From NCBI GenBank assembly GCA_902729315.2, contig LR746273.1:4379001-4443000 (forward strand): DNA of 64,000 nucleotides, in the 5' to 3' direction. Both the position numbers and the translations under genes were made by a program. Under the pieces are notes generated by a model, which saw only the letters and a list, made by a program, of their open reading frames with translations, had not been told where the DNA came from and did not search any database. Positions 13,311 to 25,700 of this stretch are shown here, piece after piece (position 1 is the stretch's first letter; each line of letters opens with the position of its first letter). Source of the DNA: Spirodela intermedia. Its lineage: Eukaryota; Streptophyta; Magnoliopsida; Alismatales; Araceae.

Positions 13311-14564
13311 CTTTTTTTATCGTAAATGAGTGAACTAAAAGATCCGCCAGCTCACTCTCGAGCTGGAATGCCACGTCAAATGCCAACGGATAAGGGGCGT
13401 TACGCCGTGCCGGGAGACATCTATGCGTAAAGAACCCGTTTGTTATAAACTATCAAGAAAATAAGATTGTCAAGAATGATAATTAGTATTATTATTATTA
13501 TTATAAATGGAAGGAAAATGAAATAAAGAAGGCTCTGACATCAATGGAAAATACAATATTCTGATGTGAAAATGGGTAGGAAATTTAATTAGCCATCCAT
13601 GAAAGAAGACATATTTTACCCAAAAAATGGACTACAATTAAATTTTGACAAAAATAGAAGAAACAACCCATTTGCTATAAATATAAATTAGAGAAACGAA
13701 TATATATATATGATAAAATAAGAATAGAAATCAAATATTTCGAAAAAGAAACCAAAGGGAAATGGTTAATAAAAGAAAGTCACTTTCATAGCTATATTAA
13801 AAAATATATATCCACAAGGAATAGTTGTATATTTCATCAATTATGATGTCATCCTCTAGAAGACAAACAGAACCTTCATAGCAAAAAAAAATTTAAAAAA
13901 GTGAAATTTATTAGAATTCGGCAAAGATGGCCCCCATGTCTGTCACCATAGCGAGCATGAATTTCATGTCTTGACTTAGCACAAGTGTACAAGACATTAC
14001 AAGCTGAAGTGTATTTACCATTTAAAAAATATGCAAGAATTTGGGTTCTTCAGTAATTTCACATAAAGTTACTAATTTAAGTTTTTTGCTGAATAATACC
14101 TGGTTAGAGTCACATTTATTTTCGTTCTTTAAATTGTAATAGTGCCTCATATATACTCTAAGATGTATACTACTCGTACACGAAATTAAAATGTGTCAAT
14201 GGGCCTTGTATGCTCCAATTCCTCCCATGCCTAAAAGCCCGAAAACCATTTTCTTACACATTGCGTCCTAGGTCCCATTTCTCTCTCTCTCTCTCTCTAC
14301 ATGTATATCTCTCTCTATCTCTCTCTGTGGGCCGGGGACGGGTCGGTTCTCTAGAAAGAGGTGGGTTCGGGCCTGCTTGAAAAAGCCCAGGGCCTGCCCC
14401 GAATCGTTGATGCCATCCACTAATGAACCTAATTACGATGGAACTGATCTCCACCGGCCACTAAACTATCACAAATCTGGAAATTGTATAGATTTATAGT
14501 TAACATCGTAGATAAATGGAGAAGAGGAAATCTTCACGTTCAGACGCCAAAGTCGGGATCTTTT
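13311..14564. other. Intergenic region, AT-rich, including the kinase gene 3' UTR
   Basis: I see no gene here. The part next to 14565 should be the 3' UTR of the minus-strand kinase gene. It contains a short CT microsatellite at about 14280-14298. The 13430-14100 part is AT-rich with short homopolymer runs and no recognisable element. Confidence 0.4.
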
Positions 14565-15528
14565 TCAGCATCTCGCGTAGACTACCCTCCCGCTTCTCCT
14601 CCAGGAGCGACTGGCCACGCCATCTCCGCCTGGACGGGATCTGAAGAGGTCGCTGCCATTAGCGGTCCCCTCTCCTCCGTCTTCTTCTTCTTCTTCTTCT
14701 TTATCCTCTTGATCATCTTCTTCCCGGGGGGAGGATAGCAGCCTTGCCGGAGCGGGTTCGCCGGTGGCCGCGCCGACGTCGGGATCGCTTCTGGGGACGG
14801 AGAGGTACTCGAGGGCGGTGACGACGTCGCTGATCATCGGGCGGGTGCCGGCTTCCTCCTGTAGGCACATCGCCGCCACCGCCAGCGCCTGGTAGAGGCT
14901 CTTCAGTGGGAACCTCCCCTCCAGAAGCGGGTCCGCCATCTGCACAAACTTCTTCTTGTCCTTGAACAGTGGCTCCGCCTGAACACTCCATCTCAAACCA
15001 TCATTCACGGAGCGCAGGCAGAGAGAGACACAGAGAGAGAGAGAGAGAGGCTTACCCAGTGGACGAGGTGCTGTTCGGAGGTGGGTTTGGCGGTGTCGAT
15101 GGCTCGGCGGCCGGTGATGATCTCAAGGAAGACGACGCCGAAGCTGTAGACGTCGGACATCTTGGTGAGCTGTCCGGTCATGGCGTACTCGGGGGCACAG
15201 TAGCCGTAGGTGCCCATGACGCGGGTGGAGACGTGGCTCTTGTCGCCGACGGGGCCGAGCTTGGCCAGCCCGAAGTCGGAGAGCTTGGGGTTGAAGTCCC
15301 CGTCCAGGAGGATGTTGGAAGCCTTGAAGTCGCGGTAGATCACCGGCGGGCTCGCCGTCTCGTGCAGGTACTCCAGCCCCTTCGCGGCCCCCTCGGCTAT
15401 CTTCATCCTGGTGTTCCAGTCCAGCGCCTTCCTGTTCGGTGGCAGATCTTCCACAGAACACAGCATAAGTAAGAGCCCATTCTCTCGTGACAATAGTCAC
15501 ACAGATACACAGAAAGAAACAAAGATAC

Positions 15529-15570
<42 letters not shown>

Positions 15571-16403
15571 ATCTGGTAGGTGAGGAGTGGTACCGAGGAG
15601 ATGATCTTCCAGAGATCCCAGCGGCATGTACTCGTAAACAAGGATCCTCTGCTCGCCATCGGCGCAGTATCCTAGCAGATTAACCAGATTCGGGTGGTGA
15701 AGCAGGCTGAGCATGAGCACCTCCACCAGGAACTCTCTGTTTCCCTGCAGACCATTGCGGTCCAGCTGCTTGACGGCCACGAACTGCACAGGAGAGGAGA
15801 ACCCGGTTGCAGGCGACCTCAAAATACCGGATTCTTTCAAGGACGGACGGAGGGAATCTTCACCTGCTTCGTGCTCTCGAGATATCCTTTGTAGACCCTC
15901 CCGAACCCGCCTTCGCCGAGGAGGCATTCCGGCCGGAAGTTGTTCGTCGCCACCGCCAGCTCGTGGAACGTGAAGACCCGGGCGGCAATGTTCCCGTTGC
16001 CGATCTTCAGAATCTCCTCCGCCATGAACCTGTTCTTGGTTCCATCTGGGCGGAAGAAGCTGCGTCGTCAGAGCCGGAAATGGAGGAGAACTGCACTCCT
16101 TATCCCAACTATGGTCGTTTATCCATTTTCGGTCCCCCACCCTCCCCCTTCCGAGATCGAAGAAGACCCGATCGTCTCCCCTGAGCTCAACTTCTGATGC
16201 CAGAAGCTTAATTACTAAAATTTTATGAATATAAGGCTATCGGAAAAAATGACAATCATATAAATAATTATCCATCGAGTACCGGATTTGAAGGAGATGC
16301 TGTTGACGAGGAAAGCGAGGGGATTCTTCTCCTTCCGGTCGGAGGACCGGCGTGACCGCCGCCTCCTTTCGTCGTTGCTTCCGCAGCAGTAGAAGCAGCC
16401 CAT
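14565..16403 (-). CDS. PBS1-like receptor-like cytoplasmic kinase (RLCK-VII), 5 exons
   Basis: Exons in transcript order are 16403-16283, 16045-15864, 15783-15594, 15447-15056 and 14978-14565. Together they give 1299 nt, 432 residues. The protein starts MGCFYCC. Gly2 is a likely myristoylation site and Cys3/6/7 are possible palmitoylation sites, which would place it at the plasma membrane. The kinase domain has the glycine loop GEGGFG at 84-89, the catalytic Lys106, YRDFK with Asp204, DFG from Asp222, and [10 protein letters not shown] in the activation segment. It is an RD kinase. GDKSHVS at 232-238 matches the site at which the Pseudomonas protease AvrPphB cuts PBS1-family kinases. The SEMPH motif of PBS1 itself is absent (the region reads TAKPTSEQ), so this is a PBL relative, perhaps nearer the PBL21-23 type, and not PBS1. 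RLCK-VII kinases relay signals from pattern-recognition receptors. The C-terminal tail is acidic (a Glu run) and poorly conserved. Confidence 0.94.
15535..15566. repeat. (GA)n microsatellite in kinase intron 3
   Basis: About 16 GA units lie inside the third intron of the kinase gene. A shorter GA run occurs in intron 4 near 15030-15049. Confidence 0.95.
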
Positions 16404-17173
16404 CCCACCTCCCTGCCGGCTCTGATGAGTCCTCGAAGAAGACAGCCGCTTACTCTGGGGGCTGGGTTCGTAACCCTAGATTTGGGAGAGCAGACGAGCA
16501 AGGAGACCGAGCGAACCCAGATCAAAAATCCCATCTGTTGGATGTGTTGTTCCCAAAATTAATCTCAGACCAAAAAAAATTCAATCCTCTCTCGTCCAAA
16601 TGACTGAATTCTTGATTTTCGTCCTCTGGGTTCGTGACTCTCCGTTATAAATTCAAAAATGATCAAGATATAGGGAATTTTGATGAAAGACAGATCGAAC
16701 AAAGAACAAATCAGAGAGGTGGTCAAACGCAAAGGATGACATTTGACTGATCGACGTAGAGTAATCAAAAGAAAAAGGTTAGAGCGAGGGGAAGAGAGAG
16801 AGAGAGAGGCTCATGCGTACCTCCGACTCAGATGCCCTCAAACCCACCCACCCTCCATCAAGCACAAGCTGGATTGTTAATTGTTTTACGACACACAGAG
16901 AAAGAGATCCGGAATTCTCAGGACGTCGCCTTCTTGCTCAAGGAACAAATCAAAATGGCCGCCGTAAAACGCTGGTTCATCGTCATCGTCGTCGTCGTCT
17001 TCTCTCTCTCTCTCTTGCTTCCGTCTATAAAAAGAAACCTATGTCGGTGATCAAGACTCGCATTATGAAGTTTAGAGAAGAGCTTGAGGACAACAAAAAG
17101 GACTGGGGATTAAACGGGCGCCTATTGATAGAAACTTCCCACGAAGGTGGGAAAAACGGACGCGTTTCGGAGG

Positions 17174-17231
<58 letters not shown>

Positions 17232-18950
17232 AGACATTGAATAGTGGTAGGGAGAGGGATTAAGGGTGTAGGCAGCGAAACACATACACGGAGGGAGAGA
17301 GGGGTCCTGTGGGTCACAAGCGAGGGTTCGTTCCGGTAGAAATCGTCGTTTGTTTGTTAAGCCCGGCCCCGGATCCGCGGGGAGGGGGGAGAGTGGAGGA
17401 GTGTCTATTTGACCTCTATTTGCCGACAACTCAGCGGTGGATATGATGGCAGATTCGGGCGGAGCTCGGAGCGGAAACTCTCTGCCCGCCAACGTGAACC
17501 TCTCTCCTCCCTCCCCTCTCTCTCTCGGGTTTATGGGTTCATGGGTTACGACCCAAGAGGAGGGAGAGGGAGGGACTTAGATCGCAGCTGTTTGTGTATC
17601 CAATGGGATTCATTTCTTACGCTCCGCTCCGTTAACACAGATTGGAGAGATTTTGCTCACTAGTTTGATGATTTCAATGGAAAATTTAAAACATAAAAAG
17701 ATTAAAAGGGTTAAAGTTTATCAATGGGATAAGGAACATTTGGGCTAATATGCTTCATGTGCCACGGCGCCTAGAACCCTAATATCTACTTTGTATGCGC
17801 ATACAATGGGAGGCCGTCACATCAAACTATTGCGTCAAAAACCACATGTGAGCAGGTTATGCCTCCAAAGAATCAGGGTTCTTGCAAAAGTATTATAGAA
17901 GACCTTGAACACTGAGCTTTGTCTGTCATACTTTCTGAGATAAGGTTGCAAAGATTAAGTTCATAGCCATAGAAAGCATTGGAGAATGGGCCAACTCTTT
18001 CATTGACTCCAAGGGAGGATGAAAACGAGCTTTTGAGGTAAAAATTAAAGAAATATGAATAAATTAGCAAACTAGCAACCCCATGATGGTAACTACTTTT
18101 CTTCTCAGCATGCTCTAATGAACATCACAGCTGATTTGCGTGCATTCATGGGAGGAGGAGGGGATACAAAAAACAACATGCCAATGATATTATGCACTGC
18201 TGTGTTTATACAAGTCTAGAATTCATTGTACTTGATTTATTATTCCTCCTAATCACCTGCCATCTATTTTTTGTTGGTCATTTTTTCTACGAGAAAAAAT
18301 GTGTGCTTTGTTATGTTCTCCCGAAAGAACAGATTATGCGTCATCTTGTCAGTTGTTTACTCTACGTATGAATGGTTCAAATGCATCTATTATAAGGAAG
18401 TAGAGATCCCTCAAATCTCTTGACTGGGTGAGGGATCTAAAGGATGCACATTTCTATTTTTCTCAGGGACAATTAATATTTTTTTAAAAAGCAAAATTGG
18501 AGCAGGAAAAGAAGAGTATCCCTTACTTGATTATTAGAGTTTTCAAACTAATAAATAAAAAAAATGTCAAAGGAAAAATAAAATAATCAATAAACATAAA
18601 ATCTCAATCTCAATAGACACTACATAGTGTTAAACTGCAAAATTAGCAAAATAAAAATTCTACATTTTTCAATATTAATTAAAGAGTCTCCAATCCTTTT
18701 AAGCTGGTATTTTTTTATTGGCTAAATTAAAAATTTCAAATTATATGAAACGAAATAATATTCCTCCTAATTTTGTGGTTTAGGAGTATTAATCATCACA
18801 ATATCTAATTTTCCACGAGTTTTCCTTAGGAAGGTGTTATCTAACATGAACGCGTGGATAATCACAGCCTGGACGACTCTGGTCCAGAACCAACAGTGCA
18901 AGGAGGACAGGAGAGATGGAAAAAAAATAGATCAGCATGCATGCTTCCAG
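16404..18950. promoter_or_regulatory. Divergent intergenic region between the kinase gene and the FRS gene
   Basis: The kinase gene reads leftward from 16403 and the FRS gene reads rightward, so this 2.5-kb region must hold both promoters. The kinase leader may include the long GA tract at 17176-17224, which is a CT tract in the transcript sense. From about 17650 to 18850 the DNA is AT-rich and I recognise nothing in it. Confidence 0.4.
17176..17224. repeat. (GA)n microsatellite, about 49 bp
   Basis: An uninterrupted GA dinucleotide repeat lies about 770 bp upstream of the kinase start codon. It reads as CT in the sense of that gene. It is likely polymorphic in length. Confidence 0.95.
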
Positions 18951-19977
18951 GCCCAACTAGTGGCCCGCTTTTCAGGTCCGGTCCACTAGTGAGGGATGGA
19001 GGGTAGGGCACGGCGGTGGGATTAGGGTACCTCTGCTCTGCGAGGCCATCGAGTCTACGACCGCGCGGCGCTTCGGATTCCCCCGCCGGTGAGAGGACCG
19101 CCTCCACTCCCTGCCGGCCAACCCCGCTCCCTTCTCGCGAGTCGGATCACCACCCGGTGAAGTTAGGGTTCCCGCCGGGAGCCTGTCGCCGGCCGGCCTA
19201 CGCCGGCCTCCGCCGCCTGCGGAAGAGCTAGGGTTTTCCTCCGCCCCTTCCTTCGTCCCCGACCTCCCCCCTCCCGGGGACGCCAGGTACGCCCCCACTG
19301 CTTCTCATTTCCTTGGAGCTTCTCCCTGAATGTTGCGTCGCCGGGGCGGCATGGCATTGCGGAGGGACATTCTCTCTCGCCGATTCGTCTCCCCGGGGCT
19401 GCTCCCCGAGCTCGTGTTGTTCTCACCGATGTCGGACCTCTCTTTCAGTTAGTTCCCAATCTCGCTGGCCTGATGTTTCTGATCTATGGCCGGATTAAGA
19501 TCGATCGGATGCTCAGACTGCAAGCGTTCTAGGGTTTGCTCTCCCCGTCTTGAATTTCTTCACCATCTGGTCTGCGACTGTTTGAGGAGGTTATCCATCC
19601 CCCTCTCTCTCGCCCTCTCAATCTTCGAGCAGGACAGAGCAGAGGTTGGAGACAGGACCCGGGAGGGTGAAAGGGGGGGGGGAGGTCGTCTTCGTCGAGA
19701 GATGTAGTTTTGTTGGAAGAACAGCTGCGGAAAGCTGGGAAAACCAACCAGCGCTTCAATCGAGCATGATTTGCTTTCGTCTCTGCTTCTCGACGACGAA
19801 CAGCAAGCTTCACGCTTCAGTGTTTCTTTCTCTGTCGAGATCGGCGGCGACGTGATCGATCCCCCATTGCTGCGCCGAGCATCTCACCGGATCGCTTAAT
19901 TCGTTTTCTCTGTCTTAGGTTCTTCTCCCCCGCCCTAGATCGGAAGCAGCTATACGTCCATCTATCTGTCCATCTGG
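18951..19977 (+). promoter_or_regulatory. 5' leader of the FRS gene with a probable leader intron
   Basis: The base composition becomes GC-rich at about 18950. A good donor (CCAG/GTAC at 19287) and a good acceptor behind a pyrimidine tract (GTCTTAG/G ending at 19918) suggest a 632-bp intron in the 5' UTR. The second leader exon would run from 19919 to the ATG at 19978. The transcription start is not determined. Confidence 0.5.
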
Positions 19978-22297
19978 ATGTCTGCCGGCGCCGGATTCCT
20001 GAGGCTGATGATGGAAGGGGCCAAGAGCGACGGCGACGACCTGATGGACGACGACTACGTGGAGCGCATCCTGATGGAGGCCAACGCCCGCCCCGGCGAG
20101 GAGGTCAGCGACGACGGCGACCACAGCTTCCCCCCGGTGGCGCCACCGCTGGAGGCCGCCAAGTCAGCAGCGGCGGAGCCCCCGGGCACCGGCGGCGGCG
20201 GGGTGGCGGAGCCGTTCTTGGGGATGGAGTTCGAGTCCGACGAGGCGGCGAAGAACTTGTACAACGAGTACGCCCGCCGGTTAGGGTTCCCCTTCCGGGT
20301 GGGACGGTCGCGGCGGTCCAAGGGCGTGCAGGAGGTGTTGATCATGAAGCGGTTCGTCTGCTCCAAGGAGGGCGTCTACCGGAAGAAGGCCTCCGGCGAG
20401 GGGGTGCGGAAGCGGGAGCGCATCTCCATGCGCGAGGGTTGCAAGGCCTTCATGGAGGTGATCCGCGACAAGGACCGGTGGGTCGTCTCCAAGCTCGAGA
20501 CGGCCCACACCCACGTCCTCGGCACCTGCAGCCGCGCGGGGTATCTCCGTGCCAGGGGCTTCATCGACGCGGCGGAGAGGGCCACCATCGTCGCCTCCGA
20601 CGCCACCACGCTGCTCCGGCAGACCGCCTTCGGGGAGGGCGGCGACGCGCAGGGCCTGCTGGACTACTTCCGGCGGCGGCAGGCGGAGAACCCAGGCTTC
20701 TTCTACGCGCTGCAGGTGGACAACCGGAGCTGCGTGACGAACGCGTTCTGGGCCGACGCGAGGGCGAGGACGGCGTACGCCTGCTTCGGGGACGCCGTAA
20801 CCTTTGACACGACATACAAGAAGAACAAGTACATGCTGCCCTTCGTGGCCTTCTCCGGCGTGAACCATCACCTGCAGCCGGTGATCTTTGGCTGCGCGCT
20901 GCTCATCGACGAGACGGAGTTCTCCTTCGCGTGGCTGTTCGAGACCTGGCTGGAGGCCATGGGGGGCCGCCAGCCGGCGTCCCTGACCAGCGACCAGAAC
21001 CGCGCCATGGCGGCGGCGGTGGCACGGGTGTTCCCCGGCACGCGCCACCGGTTCTGCAAGTGGCTCATCCTCAGCCGCACCAAGCAGAAGCTCGCTGGCG
21101 CCTACGCCTCCCACCCGACGCTACGGGAGGAGCTGGAGAGCTGCGTGATCCACTCGGAGACGGTGCGGTCCTTCGAGAGCTCCTGGGTGGCCATCGTCGA
21201 CCGGTACGACCTGAGGAAGAACACCTGGTTGCAAGCGCTGTTCAACATCCGGCAGCGGTGGGTGCCGCTCTACCTGCGGGACGCCTTCTTCGCGGAGGTC
21301 TCTCCGGCGCAGAAGCTGGAGACGGTGAACGACGTCTACAAGCGCTACTTCAACACCAAGACCTCCCTTAAGGTCTTCCTGACGCAGTTCGAGCTCGCCA
21401 TGGCGGCCCGGCACGAGAAGGAGGCGGCGGCTGACTGCGAGACGCTGCTCCGGCGGCCGGCGCTGAAGACGGCGTCCCCCATTGAGAAGCAGGCGGCGGA
21501 GGTGTACACGGGAGAGCTGTTCGAGAGGTTCCAGGACGAGTTCGTTGAGTGCCTCGCCTACAACGCCTACAAGATCAAGGACGGCGCTGTCTCCAAGTAC
21601 AGCGTGGCCCGGGACGAGGACTCCCTCGACAACTTCGTCGTCTCCCTCGACGCCGGCAAGCGGGCCGCCACCTGCAGCTGCGGCAAGTTCGAGTTCGCCG
21701 GAATCCTCTGCCGCCACGTCCTCGGGGTCCTCCTCATGGTCGACCTCCGGGTGCTGCCCGACGACTGCTTCCTCCCCCGCTGGACCAGGAACGCCAAGGC
21801 CCGGACATCCTCCCTGGGCAGCGGCGCCGGCGCCACCGCAACTGCCACCGCCGCCGCGGCGCAGGGAACTATGGCTTCGAGGTACAACGACCTCTGCCAG
21901 GACGCCATCAGGCTGGCGGAAAAGGGAGCCTCATCGGCGGAGGTCTACAAGGTGGCCAAGGCCGCCATGGACAAGGCCTTCTCGGAGATCCTTGCCGCCG
22001 AGAGCATCCTCACCCGCGGCGCCGCCCAGCGAGACGCCATCAACATCAACGAGGAGATCACCATAGACGACGCCTCCGCCGCCGCGGCCGCGGTTGCCGC
22101 CACCGAGCCCTCGCTTCAGCAGGACCCCCAGAGGAAGGTACGCCATAGCCAGCGGCGGGCTCCTCCATTGCACGGCCCTGGTTTCCCCTCTCCCCTCTGT
22201 CTGGGGCTTCTAGCGGGCTCTGATGAATTCTTACTTCCTTCTTCAGGTGACTAATCTGCTAGGGCAGCTTTTGGGGTCGACCTGGTCGCCAATGTGA
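19978..22297 (+). CDS. FAR1-related sequence (FRS) transposase-derived transcription factor
   Basis: The main exon is 19978-22137. A short intron, GT at 22138 and AG ending at 22246, joins a last exon 22247-22297. The product is 736 residues. The FAR1 DNA-binding domain lies at about 86-182, with the WRKY-GCM1-type zinc ligands Cys128, Cys155, His177 and His179. A MULE transposase-like core starts with FGDAVTFDTTYKKNKY near 270, and Asp277 and Asp339 stand where transposases have catalytic acids. The SWIM zinc finger is CxCx9CxH at Cys566, Cys568, Cys578 and His580. This order is that of FAR1/FHY3 and FRS proteins, which descend from Mutator-like transposases and act in the nucleus, in FAR1/FHY3 in light signalling. 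If the intron is retained the frame stays open to 22254 and gives a different tail. The gene is very GC-rich and keeps one long frame, so it is not a decayed transposon. An alternative start is the Met at position 11 or 12. Confidence 0.94.
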
Positions 22298-22449
22298 CGA
22301 GGCGGCGGCGATCTGACCTCCTTCCCCACCCTCCCCCCACCCCTATGTCTCCGATGACCCCCCCCGCCGCCCATCTGACCGGGGGGAAGCGAGGCTGAGT
22401 CTTGCAGAACTTCCTCTTAAGGAAGATACAAGGAGAATCGCCGCCATTC

Positions 22450-22502
<53 letters not shown>

Positions 22503-22782
22503 GTCTGAAACTCCCGGCTTTGCCCCCTTGCTCTTCATTGGTCATACATACATCGTCTGCGGGAAGCGCCTGTCATGGTCGGATGAGGTTTCTGAGATTG
22601 GTTACCGACGAAGGGGATCCATGCCCACTGTGATAAACGGATTGATTATAAATAACAGGGGGGCTGGTTCCTCTGTGATGAACGAAGGGATTGTTAATTC
22701 AGAGGGTGTACACTCAGAGAAACCTGCCGGAGGAAGGAGAGGAATCTGAGTGAATACCCTTGGGGCGTGGTGGCGGCGGCGT
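22298..22782. other. 3' regions of the convergent FRS and EFL1 genes
   Basis: The two genes converge, with 485 bp between their stop codons. The left part should be the FRS 3' UTR and the right part the EFL1 3' UTR. I see no further gene. The two transcripts may overlap at their ends. Confidence 0.5.
22454..22501. repeat. (CT)n microsatellite, about 48 bp
   Basis: A perfect CT dinucleotide repeat sits between the convergent FRS and EFL1 genes, probably in the FRS 3' UTR. Confidence 0.95.
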
Positions 22783-25700
22783 TCAGACCTTGCGGGCCAG
22801 TGTCCTCTGCTTGGTGGCGTGCCGGACGACCTTCTCCTCGACGGGGAGGCCCTTCCGCCGGCGGACGGCGTCGATGAGCTTGCGGGCGGTGTTCGGGAGG
22901 ACGCTGGCGCCGTCCCCGAACTCCTCGAGCTCCTCCTCCGTCTTCGGCACAAAGAAGGGGTCCTCCGGCAGGGCCTCCCAGTGGCTGAGCACCAGCAGCG
23001 CGCTCGCCGCCCCTGAGGTCCACCGCCGCAGCTCGTCGGCGAACCCGAAGCTCTCCGCCACCGGGACGTACGCGTGCACCGTGAACAGCGGGGACCCCTC
23101 CTGCATCTCCTCCTTCAAGATCCTCGCCCGCCGCCGCGACAGGACGGCGTACATCGGGCCCAGGTGCTCCGTCGTCGTGCTCAGCTCGCAGAAGTACATC
23201 CCCTCCACCAGTCGCGGCTTCGACCTGAGCACGGCGGCTCTGCAGGCCTCCTTCACCGCCGTCATGGCCTGACCGTACAGGTCCTGCTGCTGCTGCTGCT
23301 GCTGCTGCTCCGCCGCGCCGGGGAAGAGGAAGGCCTCCACCAGGAAGGCCAGGCCCCACATGGGCTCCTCGCACAGAGGGCCCGCCGCCGTCGCGAGCTG
23401 GAAACCTGAGACGACGATGCTCTTCAACCCCTCGGCTTCCAAGCTCAGCAACTCCCCCGCGTTCTCCGCGCCGGTGGCGGCAGTGTACTGTGCGCCTGAA
23501 TCGGAGCCACCGCCGCCGCCGAGAAACCCCAATCTCTCCGACACCTGCGGCGGCCCGGCTATCAGAATGCCTTCCTTGTAATCCGCCGCCGCACCCGAAG
23601 GAGGAACGAGGAGAATGTTGGGGCCGACGTGCCTCGGGCCGAGCGCCCACATCCTCCGAAGGAGGAGGAGCAGTGAGCTCTGGTATCTCTCCACCTTGTC
23701 TCCGTCGAGGTGCTCGGAGGCAGCTTCGACCTCGCTGTCGACGGCGTCCAAGATCCTCTTCTTGAGCGCCTCCACCGCCGAATCGTCGCTTTGTCTGTGT
23801 TCTCCTCCGCCTGCTCCCGTAACGGCCACCCTCTCCTTACCTTCCAGGACGGGTCCGAGGACGGCAGCGCCGTCGTCGAGGACCTTGGTCAGGGAACCGG
23901 GGAGCTTCATAACCTGGACTCTGACAAGGCAGCGGCCATTGGGAGTCGTCCTCTCGACGACGCCGTCGCCGGCGCCGGAGAGGACGACCTTCAGGGCCTC
24001 CAGCGGGCTGGGGGCGTTCCCTTCGATGGTCTCCCTGTAAGAGACGAGCGGCGGCGACACCTCCAGGCTTACCTTCGCGAACCGGTCCTTGAGGTCCTTG
24101 ATGCACCTCTCCAGGTGGACCTCGCCGGCGGCGGCGAGGACGTGCTCCCCTCTGGAGGAGACGGTGACCTCCACGAAGGGGTCGGCGTGGTCGAGCAGCC
24201 TCAGCCCCCGCGCGAGCGCCGCCATGTCCGCAGGGTCAGACGGCTCGATGGCCACCTTCAGCGTCGGGGCCACCTGGAACATCAAGCTCGAGAATGGCCA
24301 GCAGTTGACGGTGGAGGAGAGCGTCGCGCTCTTCAGGATCTGCCTGCCCAGACCTCGGATCGCCACCACGTTGCCGGCGCTCGCCGCCGCCACCGGCTTC
24401 AGACCTTGCCCCATCATCAGGTACAGAGAGTGCAGCTCTGCCGGCTGGATGTGCTTCTCCATGGATTCCCTCTTGAGCGGGTCGTACAGGGACGAGAGCA
24501 CGAGGACCCTCTGCCCGGCGCGGAAGACCCCGCTGAAGATCCTCGCGAAGGCCAGGAAGCACTCCTCAGAGTCGCCGGCGGCGTCGTCCGCCGGAGCAGC
24601 GCCGGCAGGGAGCATCCGGAAGGGTACGGCGAACATCTTGGAGACGAAGGCGACGCAGGGAGCGTCGTCGCCGGAGTCGCAGGCCTCGACGGAGCTCCTC
24701 ACGCGTTCGGCCTCGGAGATGATCTCGGAGGCGCCGCCGCCGCCGGTCACCGCCGCCGGTTCCTCCCTCCTGGGCATCAGGCGGGAGATCCTGAGGGACT
24801 GGGCAGAGGCGGGGTCAGGCATGCACTTGGCGACCATGGAGAGGACGGCCTCCGAGAGCGGGAGCCACCGGCTCATGACGGCCTGGAGGACGAGCTTGGG
24901 GTCCCTGTTCTGGAGCTCCCGGGGAAGGACGGAGAGGTTGAAGCTCTTGATGACCTTCTCGAGCACCCCCCTGTCGCCGCCGTCGCCGAGTGCCGCCTCG
25001 TAGACCTGCCAGAGGGGCTTGAGCACGAACTGCACGAACATGGGCTCGGGGTCCTTGCCTGCGCCGTCGACACCCTTCTTCCCGACGATCATCTTCCTCT
25101 TCGTGTTGTAGTAGCGCGGCCCCCACAGGCCCCGCAGCAAGGCGGCGGCGCTCGCCCCGAGCTTCGCGGCGTAGATCTCGGCGAATCGGCCGATGCAGAA
25201 GCCCCACCCGTCCAGCGCGCAGGCGAAGGCGACGTTCCCCTTCTGCGGCTGGAAGGTGTCCTCGTCGTCCCCTTCGTCCTCCACCAGCTCCAGGTCGCCG
25301 CCGCCACCGCCGGTCCCGGCGAGGAGGGAGTCCACGTCCGAGAGGTACTTCTCCGACCGGTAGGCGCTCATGATGCCGTTGACCTCATGGACGATCCTCT
25401 GCAGACGGGTGTAGGCCTCCATGGGGGTGAACTTGAGCTCGGTGATGAGCCGGTCGATCTTGTTCAGCACCAGACAGGGGGTGAGCTTCTCGACCCAGGC
25501 CTGGCGGAGGACCGCGTGGGTCTGGATGTGGACGCCCTCGACGGCGTCGACGAGGACGAGGGCGCCGTCGCTCATCCGCACGGCGGTTGAGACCTCGCTG
25601 CAGAAGTCCATGTGCCCCGGGGAGTCGATGAGGTTGACGGAGTAGCCCTGGTACTGCAGCGCGATCGAGGAGCTCTTCATCGTGATGGCCCGCCGCTGCT

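Noticed and set aside
20281-21114. Open frame of 277 codons on the minus strand inside the FRS gene
   Set aside because: It is a shadow of the GC-rich FRS reading frame, with low-complexity composition and no recognisable family.
19978-22297. The FRS gene as an active Mutator-like transposon
   Set aside because: There are no terminal inverted repeats or target duplications nearby, and the FAR1 domain, MULE core and SWIM order with an intact frame fits a domesticated FRS gene.
22694-23650. Open frame of 318 codons in another frame of the EFL1 gene
   Set aside because: It overlaps the conserved EFL1 frame on the same strand and is Gly/Arg-rich without a domain. It is an artefact of base composition.
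23710-25590. Long open frame (626 codons) on the plus strand opposite EFL1
   Set aside because: It mirrors the strongly GC3-biased EFL1 coding sequence. Its translation is rich in Arg, Gly, Asp and His with no domain, as expected from an antisense shadow frame.
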